From contig OZ242030.1 of the NCBI GenBank assembly GCA_965205055.1, positions 3,782,001 to 3,846,000 on the forward strand: a stretch of DNA of 64,000 bases, written 5' to 3'. Shown one piece after another: positions 8,639-17,471 of the stretch (positions are counted from its first letter, which is position 1; each line of letters begins with the position of its first letter). Below the pieces are notes generated by a model. It did no database searches. It was not told the DNA's origin and was given only the letters and a program-made list of their open reading frames with translations. The translations under genes were made by a program, and so were the position numbers. Source of the DNA: CBDBBY01 sp965205055 (GTDB taxonomy: Bacteria; Pseudomonadota; Alphaproteobacteria; Rhodobacterales; Rhodobacteraceae).

Positions 8639-9841
8639 CTAAAGTTGACCCGCTTCTTTTGCCGAAACGATGTAAGCTTCCTCGATTTCGGCGAGAGTGG
8701 TCCGGGCATCTGTGTTTCCTGTGAAGAAATCCGCAATGTTGTTCGCGATCGCCGTTTGCATCAAACCCATTTGAGTGCTTGCCGGATAAGGAACTCCGCC
8801 GTTTTGAGCGGTGGCTATGGCGCCTTCCGCGTGCCTGCCGGGTTCATAACCCTTGATCAGCCAGATTGCCGCGCCCGAATTCTCGACTGCCATTTCCGTG
8901 TCGATTCCTTCCATTGCGGCACGGAACGCGGCGTCCGCTTCCTCGTCCGATATTCCGGACGGAAGAACGATGCCGTCCCACCAAAGCGACGCAGCAGGGA
9001 TCATTCCGGCTTCGGGAGCCATTGCGGACGCCATCTGCACGAGTCCGACAACTTGGGATTCGTTGGGATCGTCCATTGCGTGAGCTCGAGACGCCCACAA
9101 ATGCGCCATTGCAATTTTCTTCTGCTGAAGCTGCTGCGCCGTGTAGGTGCTGTCGCTGACCAAGAACTCCGGATCCATGTATTCGGAGAGTCTCTTCATC
9201 ATTTCGAGAGCCGCGACCCCTTTTTCGTTGTTTATGGTTGGGTTCCAGTTCTCGTCGAAAAACGTTCCGCCGTAGCCCAGATACATGTCCACGAATGCGA
9301 GCCAGGTCGTTTTCCAAGGCGCGCCGAAGGGATAGTCCACTACGCCGGCCTGTTTGATGGTCTCCGCCGCCTCGAGCAGTTCCACATAGGTTTCCGGAAC
9401 TTCGATGCCGAGTTCATTGAAGATGTCTTCCCGGTACATCAGGTGCTGGGTATTGACCATCATGGCGATCGCCATGATCTTGCCGTCCACGCGATAAAGC
9501 TGGGTTGGCTGCAGGTTTTGGCCGTATTTCTCGACCAAATCGTCCAGCGGCCGAATCAAGTTCGCGTTCATCAGCGGCACGGTAGCCGAGCCGTAAAGGC
9601 CGCCGAGGTTATACAGGGGCGGATTCGCCGCAAACCCCTCCTGCATTTTCTCGAGAAACTCGTTGTTCAGTTCGGCTTGAACGTTTCCGCACTCCTTCAT
9701 CGCCTCGGTAACGGCGACCCAAGCGGGCATGCTTCCCGTGATCGCGCGAATTTCAGTCTCGTTTTCATACGCGCATTCCGCGTGCGCGGCGAAGGCACAG
9801 GCGCTGAACGCAGCGCCAATCGCAATTGATCTAACCAACAT
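8639..9841 (-). CDS. ABC transporter extracellular solute-binding protein (family 1)
   Basis: Predicted 400-aa periplasmic binding protein, first gene of the transporter operon. The N-terminus is a signal peptide (positive MLVR, hydrophobic core, cleavage after AHA about residue 21). The length and the motifs YGSATVPLMNANLI and MMVNTQHLMYRED are typical of CUT1 binding proteins for mono- or oligosaccharides. AGGAG lies 8 nt before the ATG. The operon order is binding protein, MalF-type, MalG-type. The missing ATPase may be the lone UgpC-type protein at 58872-59960. Confidence 0.92.
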   Translation of the reverse strand: MLVRSIAIGAAFSACAFAAHAECAYENETEIRAITGSMPAWVAVTEAMKECGNVQAELNNEFLEKMQEGFAANPPLYNLGGLYGSATVPLMNANLIRPLDDLVEKYGQNLQPTQLYRVDGKIMAIAMMVNTQHLMYREDIFNELGIEVPETYVELLEAAETIKQAGVVDYPFGAPWKTTWLAFVDMYLGYGGTFFDENWNPTINNEKGVAALEMMKRLSEYMDPEFLVSDSTYTAQQLQQKKIAMAHLWASRAHAMDDPNESQVVGLVQMASAMAPEAGMIPAASLWWDGIVLPSGISDEEADAAFRAAMEGIDTEMAVENSGAAIWLIKGYEPGRHAEGAIATAQNGGVPYPASTQMGLMQTAIANNIADFFTGNTDARTTLAEIEEAYIVSAKEAGQL

Positions 9842-10491
9842 AGTTACACTCCTCTTTCTGCGTGATGATTGTGGATGGTAGTTTCCAAGTTCGGGTTCGC
9901 ACAGGATCGGCGCAGATCTGATTCACAGCTTTGCCGGAATTGAAAACCGAAACACTTGAACCCTTCTGCCGACAACTTTCTGCCTCAATATAGCACTATG
10001 ACCTCGAGCGCTTGCGGGGAAAGTCCATCGCATTCCACGAAGCTCACTCAAACGCCAAGGTCAAAATTCCCGCCCAAATCTATTCCCGATCATTCGGTTG
10101 TTTGCAATAGTTCACCATAATGCAGCGCAAATAGCAATACAGCGAACGGGCGAGGAGTGGCTTTCGGCAACAAAAATCAGATCGATCATCATTTTCTTTC
10201 GACGACACGGCCATACGTCGCCGCATTGGTCCAATTCTCGGCATGCGAAATACCCGCATAACACTATGCGATTATTTGAACGCGGCACAATGCGTTGCCG
10301 CCCCTCTGAAAGGGATATCTCGACGAAAAAAAGGTTTCACCGAATGCATAAGGCAGGAAAGCCCATCTCGTATTTCAACGCGGGCGATTTGCTCACAGTT
10401 GGCGAGCAGTCCCAACCGGTTTCGCCAAGTCGCACCTGTCCATTCGGTTCGGTTGTCGCGAATTATCGCCAATTCGAATGATCGTCGACGG
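9842..10491. other. Intergenic region with the transporter operon promoter
   Basis: This 650-bp gap lies between the 3' end of the hydroxyacid dehydrogenase and the 5' end of the transporter operon, both on the minus strand. The promoter and any operator for the transporter should be in the first few hundred bases. No regulator gene, coding frame or clear palindrome was identified. Confidence 0.45.
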
Positions 10492-11448
10492 TCAGCCGAC
10501 GACGTTGCTCGGGCGTCCGTCAAGAAAATTGTCGATGTGAGAAATTGTCTGATCCCAAAGAGTCTGCATTGCCTCGTGACTCGCCCATGCCACATGAGGA
10601 GTGACAATGACATTGGGACGCTCCAGCACGGAAAGCAAAGGATTGTCCGGCGCAGGCGGCTCCGTCGTCAGAACGTCGAATCCCGCGCCCGAGATGAGGC
10701 CCCGTTCCAAGGCATCGACAAGGGCCGATTCATCGACCAATCCACCGCGCGCCGTATTGACAAGAATCGGCTTCTTTTTCATCGCTTTGAATTCAGGCGT
10801 GGAAATCATGTTGCGGGTCGAGGAAAACAACGGAGCATGCAATGTGATCACGTCGCTGGTCTCGATGACTTCATCGAACGGCGTATACAACGGGCCAAGT
10901 CCCTCGACGCCCTTGTGGGCGGCAAAGACCACATCCATTCCCAACGCGCGACCAATGCTGGCGACCGCCTGTCCGATTGCGCCCTCGCCGATGATGCCAA
11001 GTCGAGACCCGGACAGGTCGCGAATTTCATGCGAGAAAAAGCAGAATTGGCCGCTCTCTTGCCATTTGCCCCGTATGACGTCCGATCTGTAGCCGATCAG
11101 GTTTCTACGCAGGGCGAAAATCAGAGCGAATGCGTGCTCCGGGACGGTGTTGACTGCGTAGCCTCGAACATTCGAAACAGTAATGCCTCTTTCCTCACAC
11201 GCCGCGATATCGATGACGTCGTAACCCGTCGCTGCAATCGCAATCATTTTCAGCCGGGGCAGTCTGGACAGCGCTTCAGATCGAATTGGAACTTTGTTCG
11301 TGATCGCAATATCTGCGTGCTGAAGCCTTTCGATTGCTTCGTTCGGCGTCGATCTGTCGTATGCAATCCATTCATGCTCATGACTCGGACGGTTCAATTG
11401 AACCGTCGGGCCAATCGTGTCCCTGTCCAAGAATACAATGTGCGTCAT
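10492..11448 (-). CDS. D-2-hydroxyacid dehydrogenase (NAD-dependent)
   Basis: Predicted 318-aa reductase of the D-isomer-specific 2-hydroxyacid dehydrogenase family. The Rossmann nucleotide-binding region carries LGIIGEGAIGQAV (a GxGxxG variant, about residues 145-157). Catalytic residues are visible as Arg in NTARGGLVD, Glu in TTEPP and His in VTPHVAW. It may act on glycerate/hydroxypyruvate or a related acid. The start was set at the ATG 11448; a TTG six codons upstream is possible and neither has a strong ribosome binding site. Its position upstream of a sugar transporter suggests a catabolic role. Confidence 0.88.
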   Translation of the reverse strand: MTHIVFLDRDTIGPTVQLNRPSHEHEWIAYDRSTPNEAIERLQHADIAITNKVPIRSEALSRLPRLKMIAIAATGYDVIDIAACEERGITVSNVRGYAVNTVPEHAFALIFALRRNLIGYRSDVIRGKWQESGQFCFFSHEIRDLSGSRLGIIGEGAIGQAVASIGRALGMDVVFAAHKGVEGLGPLYTPFDEVIETSDVITLHAPLFSSTRNMISTPEFKAMKKKPILVNTARGGLVDESALVDALERGLISGAGFDVLTTEPPAPDNPLLSVLERPNVIVTPHVAWASHEAMQTLWDQTISHIDNFLDGRPSNVVG

Positions 11449-11590
11449 GGAGCTGCCCGTGTCCAATAGTGAGGCAGAACGTCGCTAACCCTGAATCGGT
11501 CGGAAGGCTAGACGGCCACTCAATTTTCGGTCAAGCTAAAAGCGTTGAACAAAAAAACTCTCTGGAAACTCCGGGGCGATTCACCGCGGT

Positions 11591-12152
11591 GACTCAACCT
11601 GCAGCCATAAACGGCCACCACCCGGAACTCTCATCGAATGGATGTTGACACTGCAATGAACCGCAACAATACGAAGATGATCGCTTTCGCAGAAGAGTTT
11701 TCGCGATATCCGGCGGGGCGATTCCGCGAAGACGGACCGTTCAACGGAACCACGTTTCGACAGGAGCACTTGGTGCCCGCCTTGCGGAATTTCGACAAAG
11801 TAGAAGTCAATTTCGACGGAGTTGCCGGATTCGGTTATTCGTTCCTTGAGGAAGCGTTCGGGGGACTTGTACAGAAAGAGGGGATGGACAAGAATTTCCT
11901 TGATACAAGATTGTTCTTTTCCACGACCGAACCGGGCCTTGAGGACGATATCCGATTGGCGGAACACAGCATAAATGTGGCGGGCGAAAGACGGTGAGCG
12001 CCAACTCAATCCTCATCTTTATTTCTCCAGTCGCGGTCCTCTGCGCCGCTGGGATTGCTTGGTTCGCCAACTACCACGTGCAGCACCGTATCCACCGCCA
12101 TTTGAGGCTTGTCCGAAGCGTAGACGATTTGAAGGGAAGACTGCGCGAATTC
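11591..12152 (+). repeat. Tandem duplication, copy 1 (period 1017 bp)
   Basis: About 560 bp is repeated at 12608-13169 with a constant offset of 1017 bp and few differences by eye. Similarity starts just upstream of the STAS-like gene and stops abruptly at GCGCGAATTC (ending at 12152), inside the membrane protein gene. Copy 1 therefore has an intact first gene and a truncated second gene. Confidence 0.9.
11656..11997 (+). CDS. STAS-like domain (DUF4325) protein, copy 1
   Basis: Predicted 113-aa soluble protein. The core GRFREDGPFNGTTFRQE ... FDGVAGFGYSFLEEAFGGL matches the STAS-like DUF4325 family, whose members resemble anti-sigma-factor-antagonist folds but have no settled function. It overlaps the next gene by GTGA at 11994-11997, so the two are translationally coupled. 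The start is set at the ATG 11656; an in-frame ATG at 11638 is also possible. It is nearly identical to copy 2 at 12673-13014, differing at roughly ten residues. Confidence 0.75.
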   Translation: MNRNNTKMIAFAEEFSRYPAGRFREDGPFNGTTFRQEHLVPALRNFDKVEVNFDGVAGFGYSFLEEAFGGLVQKEGMDKNFLDTRLFFSTTEPGLEDDIRLAEHSINVAGERR

Positions 12153-12266
12153 TCTATTTTTCTCGAACGCCTCCGTGAAGCACAATTTCCTGACTTCGTT
12201 GCGAACAAATATCTCAAAACCAGAATGTTGGTGAGTGCACAACTTCTGGATACCGATCCATTTTAA
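11994..12266 (+). pseudogene. Truncated single-TM membrane protein, copy 1
   Basis: The first 53 residues match the full-length copy at 13011-13469 (N-terminal transmembrane helix about residues 4-22, then a basic linker HRHLRLVRS and DDLKGRLREF). After residue 53 the similarity ends at the duplication junction and the frame runs on for 37 unrelated residues. The gene starts with GTG overlapping the STAS-like stop codon. It is most likely a non-functional partial copy created by the tandem duplication. Confidence 0.7.
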
Positions 12267-12654
12267 CACATTGAAATTTTTTCCTTAAATTGCTTTTCGT
12301 TTGTGAACACTTCCCGGAAGCAGTATGAATCTCTTGGATTCGCTTCAGTTTCCGGTTTTTTGAAATCTTCAAAGGCGACCGGCATATGCGAAGTCATTGA
12401 GGATCCGTCTTGGCTGGGTTCGACCGGCATATAGGTGGTCAAAGTGCCCGCGCAAGCGAAAGGGATAGATGCAAGCGATGCCTTGGGCATGGAGTACGTT
12501 TGCTTTCGACGAGGTGCGGAGGGGTAGGGCGAGGCTGTCGACGACTTAATGACGCTGGACTTGGAGCAGATCTTTTGCTCTTTGGAACCTTGGGGCAATT
12601 CAAACATGAATCAACCCGCAACTATAGATGACCACTACTTGGAACTCTCATCGA
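12267..12654. other. Spacer between duplicated units, no gene assigned
   Basis: About 390 bp between the end of truncated copy 1 and the start of copy 2. It contains the copy-2 repeat edge at 12608. A 114-codon open frame on the minus strand has no ribosome binding site and no recognisable product, so it is not called. Confidence 0.4.
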
Positions 12655-13169
12655 ATGGAGGTTGACACTGCAATGAACCGCAACAATACGAAGAAGATCG
12701 GCTTCGCAGAAGAGTTTTCACGATATCCGGCGGGGCGATTCCGCCGAGACGGACCGTTCAACGGAACCACGTTTCGACAGGAACATTTGGTGCCCGCCTT
12801 GCGGAATTTCGACAAAGTGGAAGTCAATTTCGACGGAGTTGCCGGATTCGGTTATTCGTTCCTTGAAGAAGCATTCGGGGGGCTTGTCCAGAAAGAGGGG
12901 ATGGACAAGAAATTCCTTGACACAAGATTGTTCTTTTCCACGACCGAGCCGGGCCTTGAATGCGATATCCAATTGGCGGAACACAGCATAAAGGTGGCGG
13001 ACGAGAGCCGATGAGCGTCAACTCAATCATCGTCTTTGTATCTCCAGTCGCGATCCTCTGCGCCGCGGGGATTGCTTGGTTCGCCAACTACCACGTGCAG
13101 CACCGGCTCCACCGCCATCTCAGGCTTGTTCGAAGCTTGGACGACCTGAAGGGAAGACTGCGCGAATTC
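12608..13169 (+). repeat. Tandem duplication, copy 2 (period 1017 bp)
   Basis: Direct repeat of 11591-12152. This copy continues past the duplication edge into a complete membrane protein gene, so it is probably the ancestral unit. Recombination between the copies would delete 1017 bp. Confidence 0.9.
12673..13014 (+). CDS. STAS-like domain (DUF4325) protein, copy 2
   Basis: Predicted 113-aa protein with the same DUF4325 core as copy 1: GRFRRDGPFNGTTFRQE near residues 18-34 and FGYSFLEEAFGGL near 60-72. GGAGG at 12657-12661 precedes the ATG at 12673 by 11 nt; a start at 12655 is in frame but would itself lie on the GGAGG. The stop overlaps the next start (ATGA at 13011-13014). The pairing with a small membrane protein is conserved between both copies, which suggests that the two products work together. 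Function unknown. Confidence 0.78.
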   Translation: MNRNNTKKIGFAEEFSRYPAGRFRRDGPFNGTTFRQEHLVPALRNFDKVEVNFDGVAGFGYSFLEEAFGGLVQKEGMDKKFLDTRLFFSTTEPGLECDIQLAEHSIKVADESR

Positions 13170-13469
13170 GTGGATCTATCGGCCGATTACTGGACCCTGG
13201 ACAGCCCGAGGTCGGAAAGACATCGAACGCTCGAAGCACATTTAGTTGCCAGAAAGCGACTTATCTTTGGGGAATTCATCGAGCTTGACTTTAGAAGTCC
13301 TCGCTTGAGTGAGTCGTTCCTGAGGATGAAAGATATCCAGAAAGACCTTTGGTCAACAGCTACCGGCGGGTGCTTTCAGGCGGAAGCTTGGCAGCTGGAC
13401 CCGAAGCGGGTCGCACTGGTGGCAGCCAAAGTTTCCGCTCTCATCAGTTACGTTGACAGGACGCATTGA
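13011..13469 (+). CDS. Single-TM membrane protein paired with STAS-like protein
   Basis: Predicted 152-aa protein. Residues about 4-22 form one hydrophobic helix, followed by a basic segment (HVQHRLHRHLRLVR) as expected for an N-out/C-in anchor, and then a soluble helical domain of about 110 residues rich in charged residues. I do not recognise the family. It is translationally coupled to the STAS-like gene (4-nt ATGA overlap). By architecture it could be a membrane effector or sensor regulated by the STAS-like partner; this is inference only. Confidence 0.65.
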   Translation: MSVNSIIVFVSPVAILCAAGIAWFANYHVQHRLHRHLRLVRSLDDLKGRLREFVDLSADYWTLDSPRSERHRTLEAHLVARKRLIFGEFIELDFRSPRLSESFLRMKDIQKDLWSTATGGCFQAEAWQLDPKRVALVAAKVSALISYVDRTH

Positions 13470-14120
13470 ATTGCCTGCGAACTTGAGTCCTGCTTTGCAA
13501 GTCCCGGCAAACTTGAACCGCCCCAGCTGATCCATTTCACGGCTTCGCATCTGACTTGGCCGACGGTTTCCCACTGGCCGCATTAGTCAGATCCCGCTGG
13601 AAACCCGTTGCATCTTTATCGCTGGCGGGATTCGCAGAGCGCGGATGCCTTGGTTGCGTTTCATGCTTTCAAGAAGAGGCGGTCTGGCCAAGTGATACGG
13701 TTTCACCATCAACCACGCCGAAAACAGGAAAGGACGACGCCAAGATTGGGATGCGCAGTGATTCGAAGCGTTCGGAGTTCAAGGTCGAGCTTGATAGCGC
13801 CGCCGACCCAACCAAAAATTGCACGGCAATCAGTCGACCAACACGCTCGCTGATGCGTCGGAGGCATCTTGCAGCAAAGCAGATCGTCTCCATGCCTGAA
13901 GTTCGATCAATTGGCCATCAGCACGCTGACCGGCCCTGAGGTCGGATGGAAGACTTCGGAAAATCAATACGGTTGTCGGCACCGCCGTGCTTTGCGGCAA
14001 ACCAATACTGCGCATCGCCTCGTCTGCCCTCGGCGACTGAGTAGGCAATGAAATCTGATGCCGACTGAGCTTTCTCTCCGGTTTGCTGTGCAGAGCAGCA
14101 GGCAATTTTCGATTATTCAA
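13470..14120. other. Degenerate region containing a diverged repeat
   Basis: This 650-bp stretch holds no intact gene. The part about 13660-13812 is clearly similar to about 15330-15482 on the other side of the Mrr-like gene (roughly three quarters identical by eye, starting near CTTTCAAGAAG and ending near GCCGAC). Two reading frames are conserved between them (one with SEFK.ELDS.AD, another with QVI.FH.QP), so the original coding sense is unclear. It is probably a remnant of a duplicated gene. Confidence 0.5.
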
Positions 14121-15038
14121 CTACCCGAGTTGATCAAAATAGTCCTCATCGATCTTTTTGAGATGCAGAACTTCCATATCCCGGCATCCGATGCTGTATC
14201 GAAGCATGAGGCGGGATAATTGCACGCCGTCGATCAGCACGATCCGATTTCCGAGCCCGTTCGCTGTGTTGATCGCTGATTCCGAGAAAGCCGAAGTCGT
14301 AACGAATATGCCCTTCGTAGCGCGCTTCAAGCTTAGCGCACCAAAGAAATCGCGTATGGCTCCGGCACCGACGTTGTTGCCTTTTGCATAACGTTTCGCC
14401 TGCAGGTAAATCTGATCGACGCCAAGCTGATCCTGGTCGATGACGCCGTCAACGCCGTCGTCGCCCGTACGGCCAAGAGTGCGCCCCGCGTCTTTCTTTG
14501 AACCGCCGTACCCCATGGCAATAAAGAGGTCTACGAGCAGGGATTCAAACATGGTCGGAGAGGCGTTTCTCACTCGGTCCAGCAAGTCTGTCGCGAGGCT
14601 GTCGTTGATTTGAGTGTGAGCCTCCCGCAGCGCCTCGTCGGGCGTAAGGTCGGCTTGCGGACTATCGACTTTCGCGACGTCGGCATGCTTGTCGCTACTC
14701 CTGTCTTGGAAAGCACGAAACTCGTCGAACTTCTTCAGGTAAGCACTATCGATCCGAACATCTTTGTCGGCGAGAGCCTCCTTTCCCCGGTCTGTAATAA
14801 TGTAATGCCCCCGGCGGGATGAGGCAAGGAGACCTGCTTGCTTGAGGTAGGTTTTTGCCCAGCTAACCCGGTTTGTGATCTTTGTCTGTTTGCCGCTGGG
14901 AACCGTTTCTTCGCGCTCCTCAATCGTTAGCTCCAACTCATCCGATAGAGCACTGACCAGAGTTCCGAGCTGAACTTCACCCTTCAGGGCTTGTTCCAGA
15001 ACGGGGCGCATCAAGGATTGGTGGGTAGGAATCGGCAT
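14121..15038 (-). CDS. mrr: Mrr-like restriction endonuclease
   Basis: Predicted 305-aa protein of the Mrr family, which cleaves modified DNA. The N-terminal part (about 1-85) is the Mrr N-terminal winged-helix domain, ending in RRGHYIITDRG. The C-terminal PD-(D/E)xK nuclease shows GDDGVDGVIDQD and QIYLQAKRY, giving the D...QxK catalytic pattern. The downstream segment FVTTSAFSESA is also typical. The start was set at the ATG 15038, where homologous proteins begin (MPIPTH); an upstream extension of 38 codons has no support. No methyltransferase partner is adjacent on this strand; the plus-strand methyltransferase at 15750 belongs to another system. Confidence 0.88.
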   Translation of the reverse strand: MPIPTHQSLMRPVLEQALKGEVQLGTLVSALSDELELTIEEREETVPSGKQTKITNRVSWAKTYLKQAGLLASSRRGHYIITDRGKEALADKDVRIDSAYLKKFDEFRAFQDRSSDKHADVAKVDSPQADLTPDEALREAHTQINDSLATDLLDRVRNASPTMFESLLVDLFIAMGYGGSKKDAGRTLGRTGDDGVDGVIDQDQLGVDQIYLQAKRYAKGNNVGAGAIRDFFGALSLKRATKGIFVTTSAFSESAINTANGLGNRIVLIDGVQLSRLMLRYSIGCRDMEVLHLKKIDEDYFDQLG

Positions 15039-15749
15039 AGGTCGTTCCACTGTCGTGATTATGTATTGTCGGATTGGAAGTGGGTAAGGTTGCTCGATTC
15101 CAGTGTCAATGTCTCTTGTGTTTTTCTTACGATTTTTAGGTTTTATAGGCATGTTTTCTGTTGGAACGCATGCATTGGAAGGTCTGGTCTGGAAACGGGA
15201 ACTGCCGCAAAGGCGCAGCAGCCGGAAGTCTTCGGCCCGGGATCAGTCTCCGACGGGCCCCGCCTCGACGCCGCAGGTGCCGCCGACGTCGACGAGCGCT
15301 GCGCCGAAGCTGCCGATCATGCTTCAAAATTCTGCAAAAAGCTCTCAAAGAAGTGGTCATCGCAAGTCATATGGTTTCACCGCCAACCATCCCCGGATCA
15401 GGAAAGGACGGCGCCAGAACTTGGGTGTATAACGATTTCAGGTGCTCAGAGTTCAAGACTCAGCTTGACAGCGGTGCCGACGTGGTTCGAAAGGTTGTAA
15501 GGAGCATGCTTCAGAAGGTTCTCGAGGAGGAGCTCGGCATGGGCACCTTTGTCGCACAGCGAGAGTGGCTTGTAGAAGTCAACGCCTGTTCGTCCGCTCT
15601 GCTTAAAAGTTGTTCTGAAGACCGGAAAATGCACAGCTCCGAATAATTGATGCGTCGTGCAGTGTTTCCGGGTGGCAGGACGAAGGCGGGCAACCTATGC
15701 TAAGCAATGCGGGATTTTTCTGCATTGTACAATTTCAATAAGGCATATC
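15039..15749. other. Intergenic region with second diverged repeat
   Basis: Divergent gap between the Mrr-like gene and the methyltransferase. About 15330-15482 is the partner of the repeat at 13660-13812. Open frames on the plus strand here (one ending at 15646) include VSPPTIPGSGKDGAR and SEFKTQLDSGADVVRKVV but lack a credible start. It is likely a remnant of the same gene as in the 13.7-kb copy. The two repeats flank the mrr gene. Confidence 0.45.
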
Positions 15750-17465
15750 ATGACGCAATCGCTGACCGTCCAGCCATCTTTTCCGGGTCTCTGTTTGATA
15801 ACAGAGGCCGTTGAACGGCTGGCCCGCGACAGCAGCATTGAAGAAAGGGGAGCGATCAATACCAAGCGTGAAGTCGTAGAATTCATTCTCGACATTGTCG
15901 GTTACACTGCTGACAAACGCCTGCTTGAATATCGCCTCTTGGAGCCATCCTTTGGCAACGGCGACTTTATTCTTCCGGCCGTGGAGCGGCTCTTGTTCGC
16001 CGCACGGCGCGAGTCTGGCGGGTTTGGCTTCGAAAAACTCGCCCCTGCGTTGCGTGGCGTTGAGCTGCACCGCAAAACTTTCGAGCGAAGCCGCCTAGCG
16101 ATGCACGCCATGATGATTGAGCACGGCGTTTCCAAGAAGGAAACCGAAGCTTTGCTCGATACATGGCTCTTGCAAGGAGACTTTCTGCTTTGCGACTTCG
16201 ACCACGATTTTACACACGCCGCAGGCAATCCTCCCTATGTACGCCAAGAAGTGATCCCTGATGTGCTGATGGGTGAATACCGGAAACGCTACAGCACGAT
16301 TTTTGACCGCGCGGACATCTATGTGCCGTTCATAGAACAATCGCTTCGCCTTTTGGGAGCCGGAGGCAAACTTGGTTTTATCTGCGCAGATCGGTGGATG
16401 AAGAACCGCTATGGCAAAAAGCTCCGAGAACTTGTCAGCAAGGCGTACCACTTTGAATCTTATGTCGATATGGTCGACACAAATGCCTTCCACTCGGAGG
16501 TAAGCGCATATCCCGCAATCACCGTGATCAAGCGACGAACAACAGGCCAGCGCAACAATGTCACGCGGGTCTTTGCACGCCCCGAAATTGACAGTTGCGC
16601 GCTCGGAAGCCTTGCCCGCGAACTTACGACGTCCAAGCTGAAATCCTCGAGTGCCGTGCGCGAAATCGACAACATCGTGGCAGGTGACGAGCCTTGGATT
16701 CTTGAGGATTTCGATGCGCTCGCTCTTGTTCGCCGCCTCGAAGCCGAGTTTTCGTGCTTGGAGGATGCCGGATGCAAGGTCGGCATCGGTGTTGCGACCG
16801 GCGCTGACAAGGCATTTATAGGAGACTTCGAAGCGCTCGATGTGGAGCCATCACGAAAATTGCGCCTCGTGATGACAAAGGACATTCTCAAGGGACATAT
16901 CGAGTGGCAGGGTAAGGGGGCAATTAATCCCTTTGATGCTGACGGCAAACTTGTCGGCCTTGAGGACTTTCCAAAGTTTAAACGCTATCTTAAAGAGCGC
17001 TATGAGCAAATTGCGGGGCGGCACGTCGCTATCAAAGCGCCGCAGAACTGGTATCGCACCATTGACCGCATCTACCCGGATCTCGCTCACCGCGAAAAGC
17101 TTCTTATTCCGGACATCAAGGGCGATGCATCTGTTGTTTATGAGGGTGGAAAGCTCTATCCGCACCACAACCTTTATTTCATCACGTCCGACGAGTGGGA
17201 CGTGCGCGCACTGCAAGCAGTCATGCGCTCCGGCATTGCTCGGCTTTTTGTTTCCCTTTACTCGACCAAGATGCGCGGCGGCTATCTCCGATTCCAAGCG
17301 CAGTATCTGCGGCGCATTAGGCTCCCTCGATGGGAAAACGTAAGCGAACCGATGCGCGAATGTTTGAAGCACTATTCAGTCACCAATGATCGGGATGGGC
17401 TCAATGAGACCGTAGCGAGTCTTTACGGTCTTTCGACCGATGAAAGAAAATTGTTGAATGGATAG
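15750..17465 (+). CDS. Type II adenine-N6 DNA methyltransferase (PaeR7I/XhoI type)
   Basis: Predicted 571-aa modification enzyme. The S-adenosylmethionine motif region reads LEPSFGNGDF (about residues 63-72) and the catalytic motif IV is NPPY (about 159-162), which marks an N6-adenine methyltransferase of the Eco57I/PaeR7I type. A long C-terminal target-recognition region follows. The downstream gene is a broken PaeR7I/XhoI-type endonuclease, so the likely target is CTCGAG. The start at 15750 follows AAGG at 8 nt; the frame is open for 31 more codons upstream without support. The gene appears intact, while its endonuclease is not. Confidence 0.9.
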   Translation: MTQSLTVQPSFPGLCLITEAVERLARDSSIEERGAINTKREVVEFILDIVGYTADKRLLEYRLLEPSFGNGDFILPAVERLLFAARRESGGFGFEKLAPALRGVELHRKTFERSRLAMHAMMIEHGVSKKETEALLDTWLLQGDFLLCDFDHDFTHAAGNPPYVRQEVIPDVLMGEYRKRYSTIFDRADIYVPFIEQSLRLLGAGGKLGFICADRWMKNRYGKKLRELVSKAYHFESYVDMVDTNAFHSEVSAYPAITVIKRRTTGQRNNVTRVFARPEIDSCALGSLARELTTSKLKSSSAVREIDNIVAGDEPWILEDFDALALVRRLEAEFSCLEDAGCKVGIGVATGADKAFIGDFEALDVEPSRKLRLVMTKDILKGHIEWQGKGAINPFDADGKLVGLEDFPKFKRYLKERYEQIAGRHVAIKAPQNWYRTIDRIYPDLAHREKLLIPDIKGDASVVYEGGKLYPHHNLYFITSDEWDVRALQAVMRSGIARLFVSLYSTKMRGGYLRFQAQYLRRIRLPRWENVSEPMRECLKHYSVTNDRDGLNETVASLYGLSTDERKLLNG

Positions 17466-17471
17466 AGCAAA

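Noticed and set aside
12263..12607. 114-codon minus-strand open frame between the duplicated STAS units
   Set aside because: No ribosome binding site, no recognisable motif, and composition unlike coding sequence of the neighbours.
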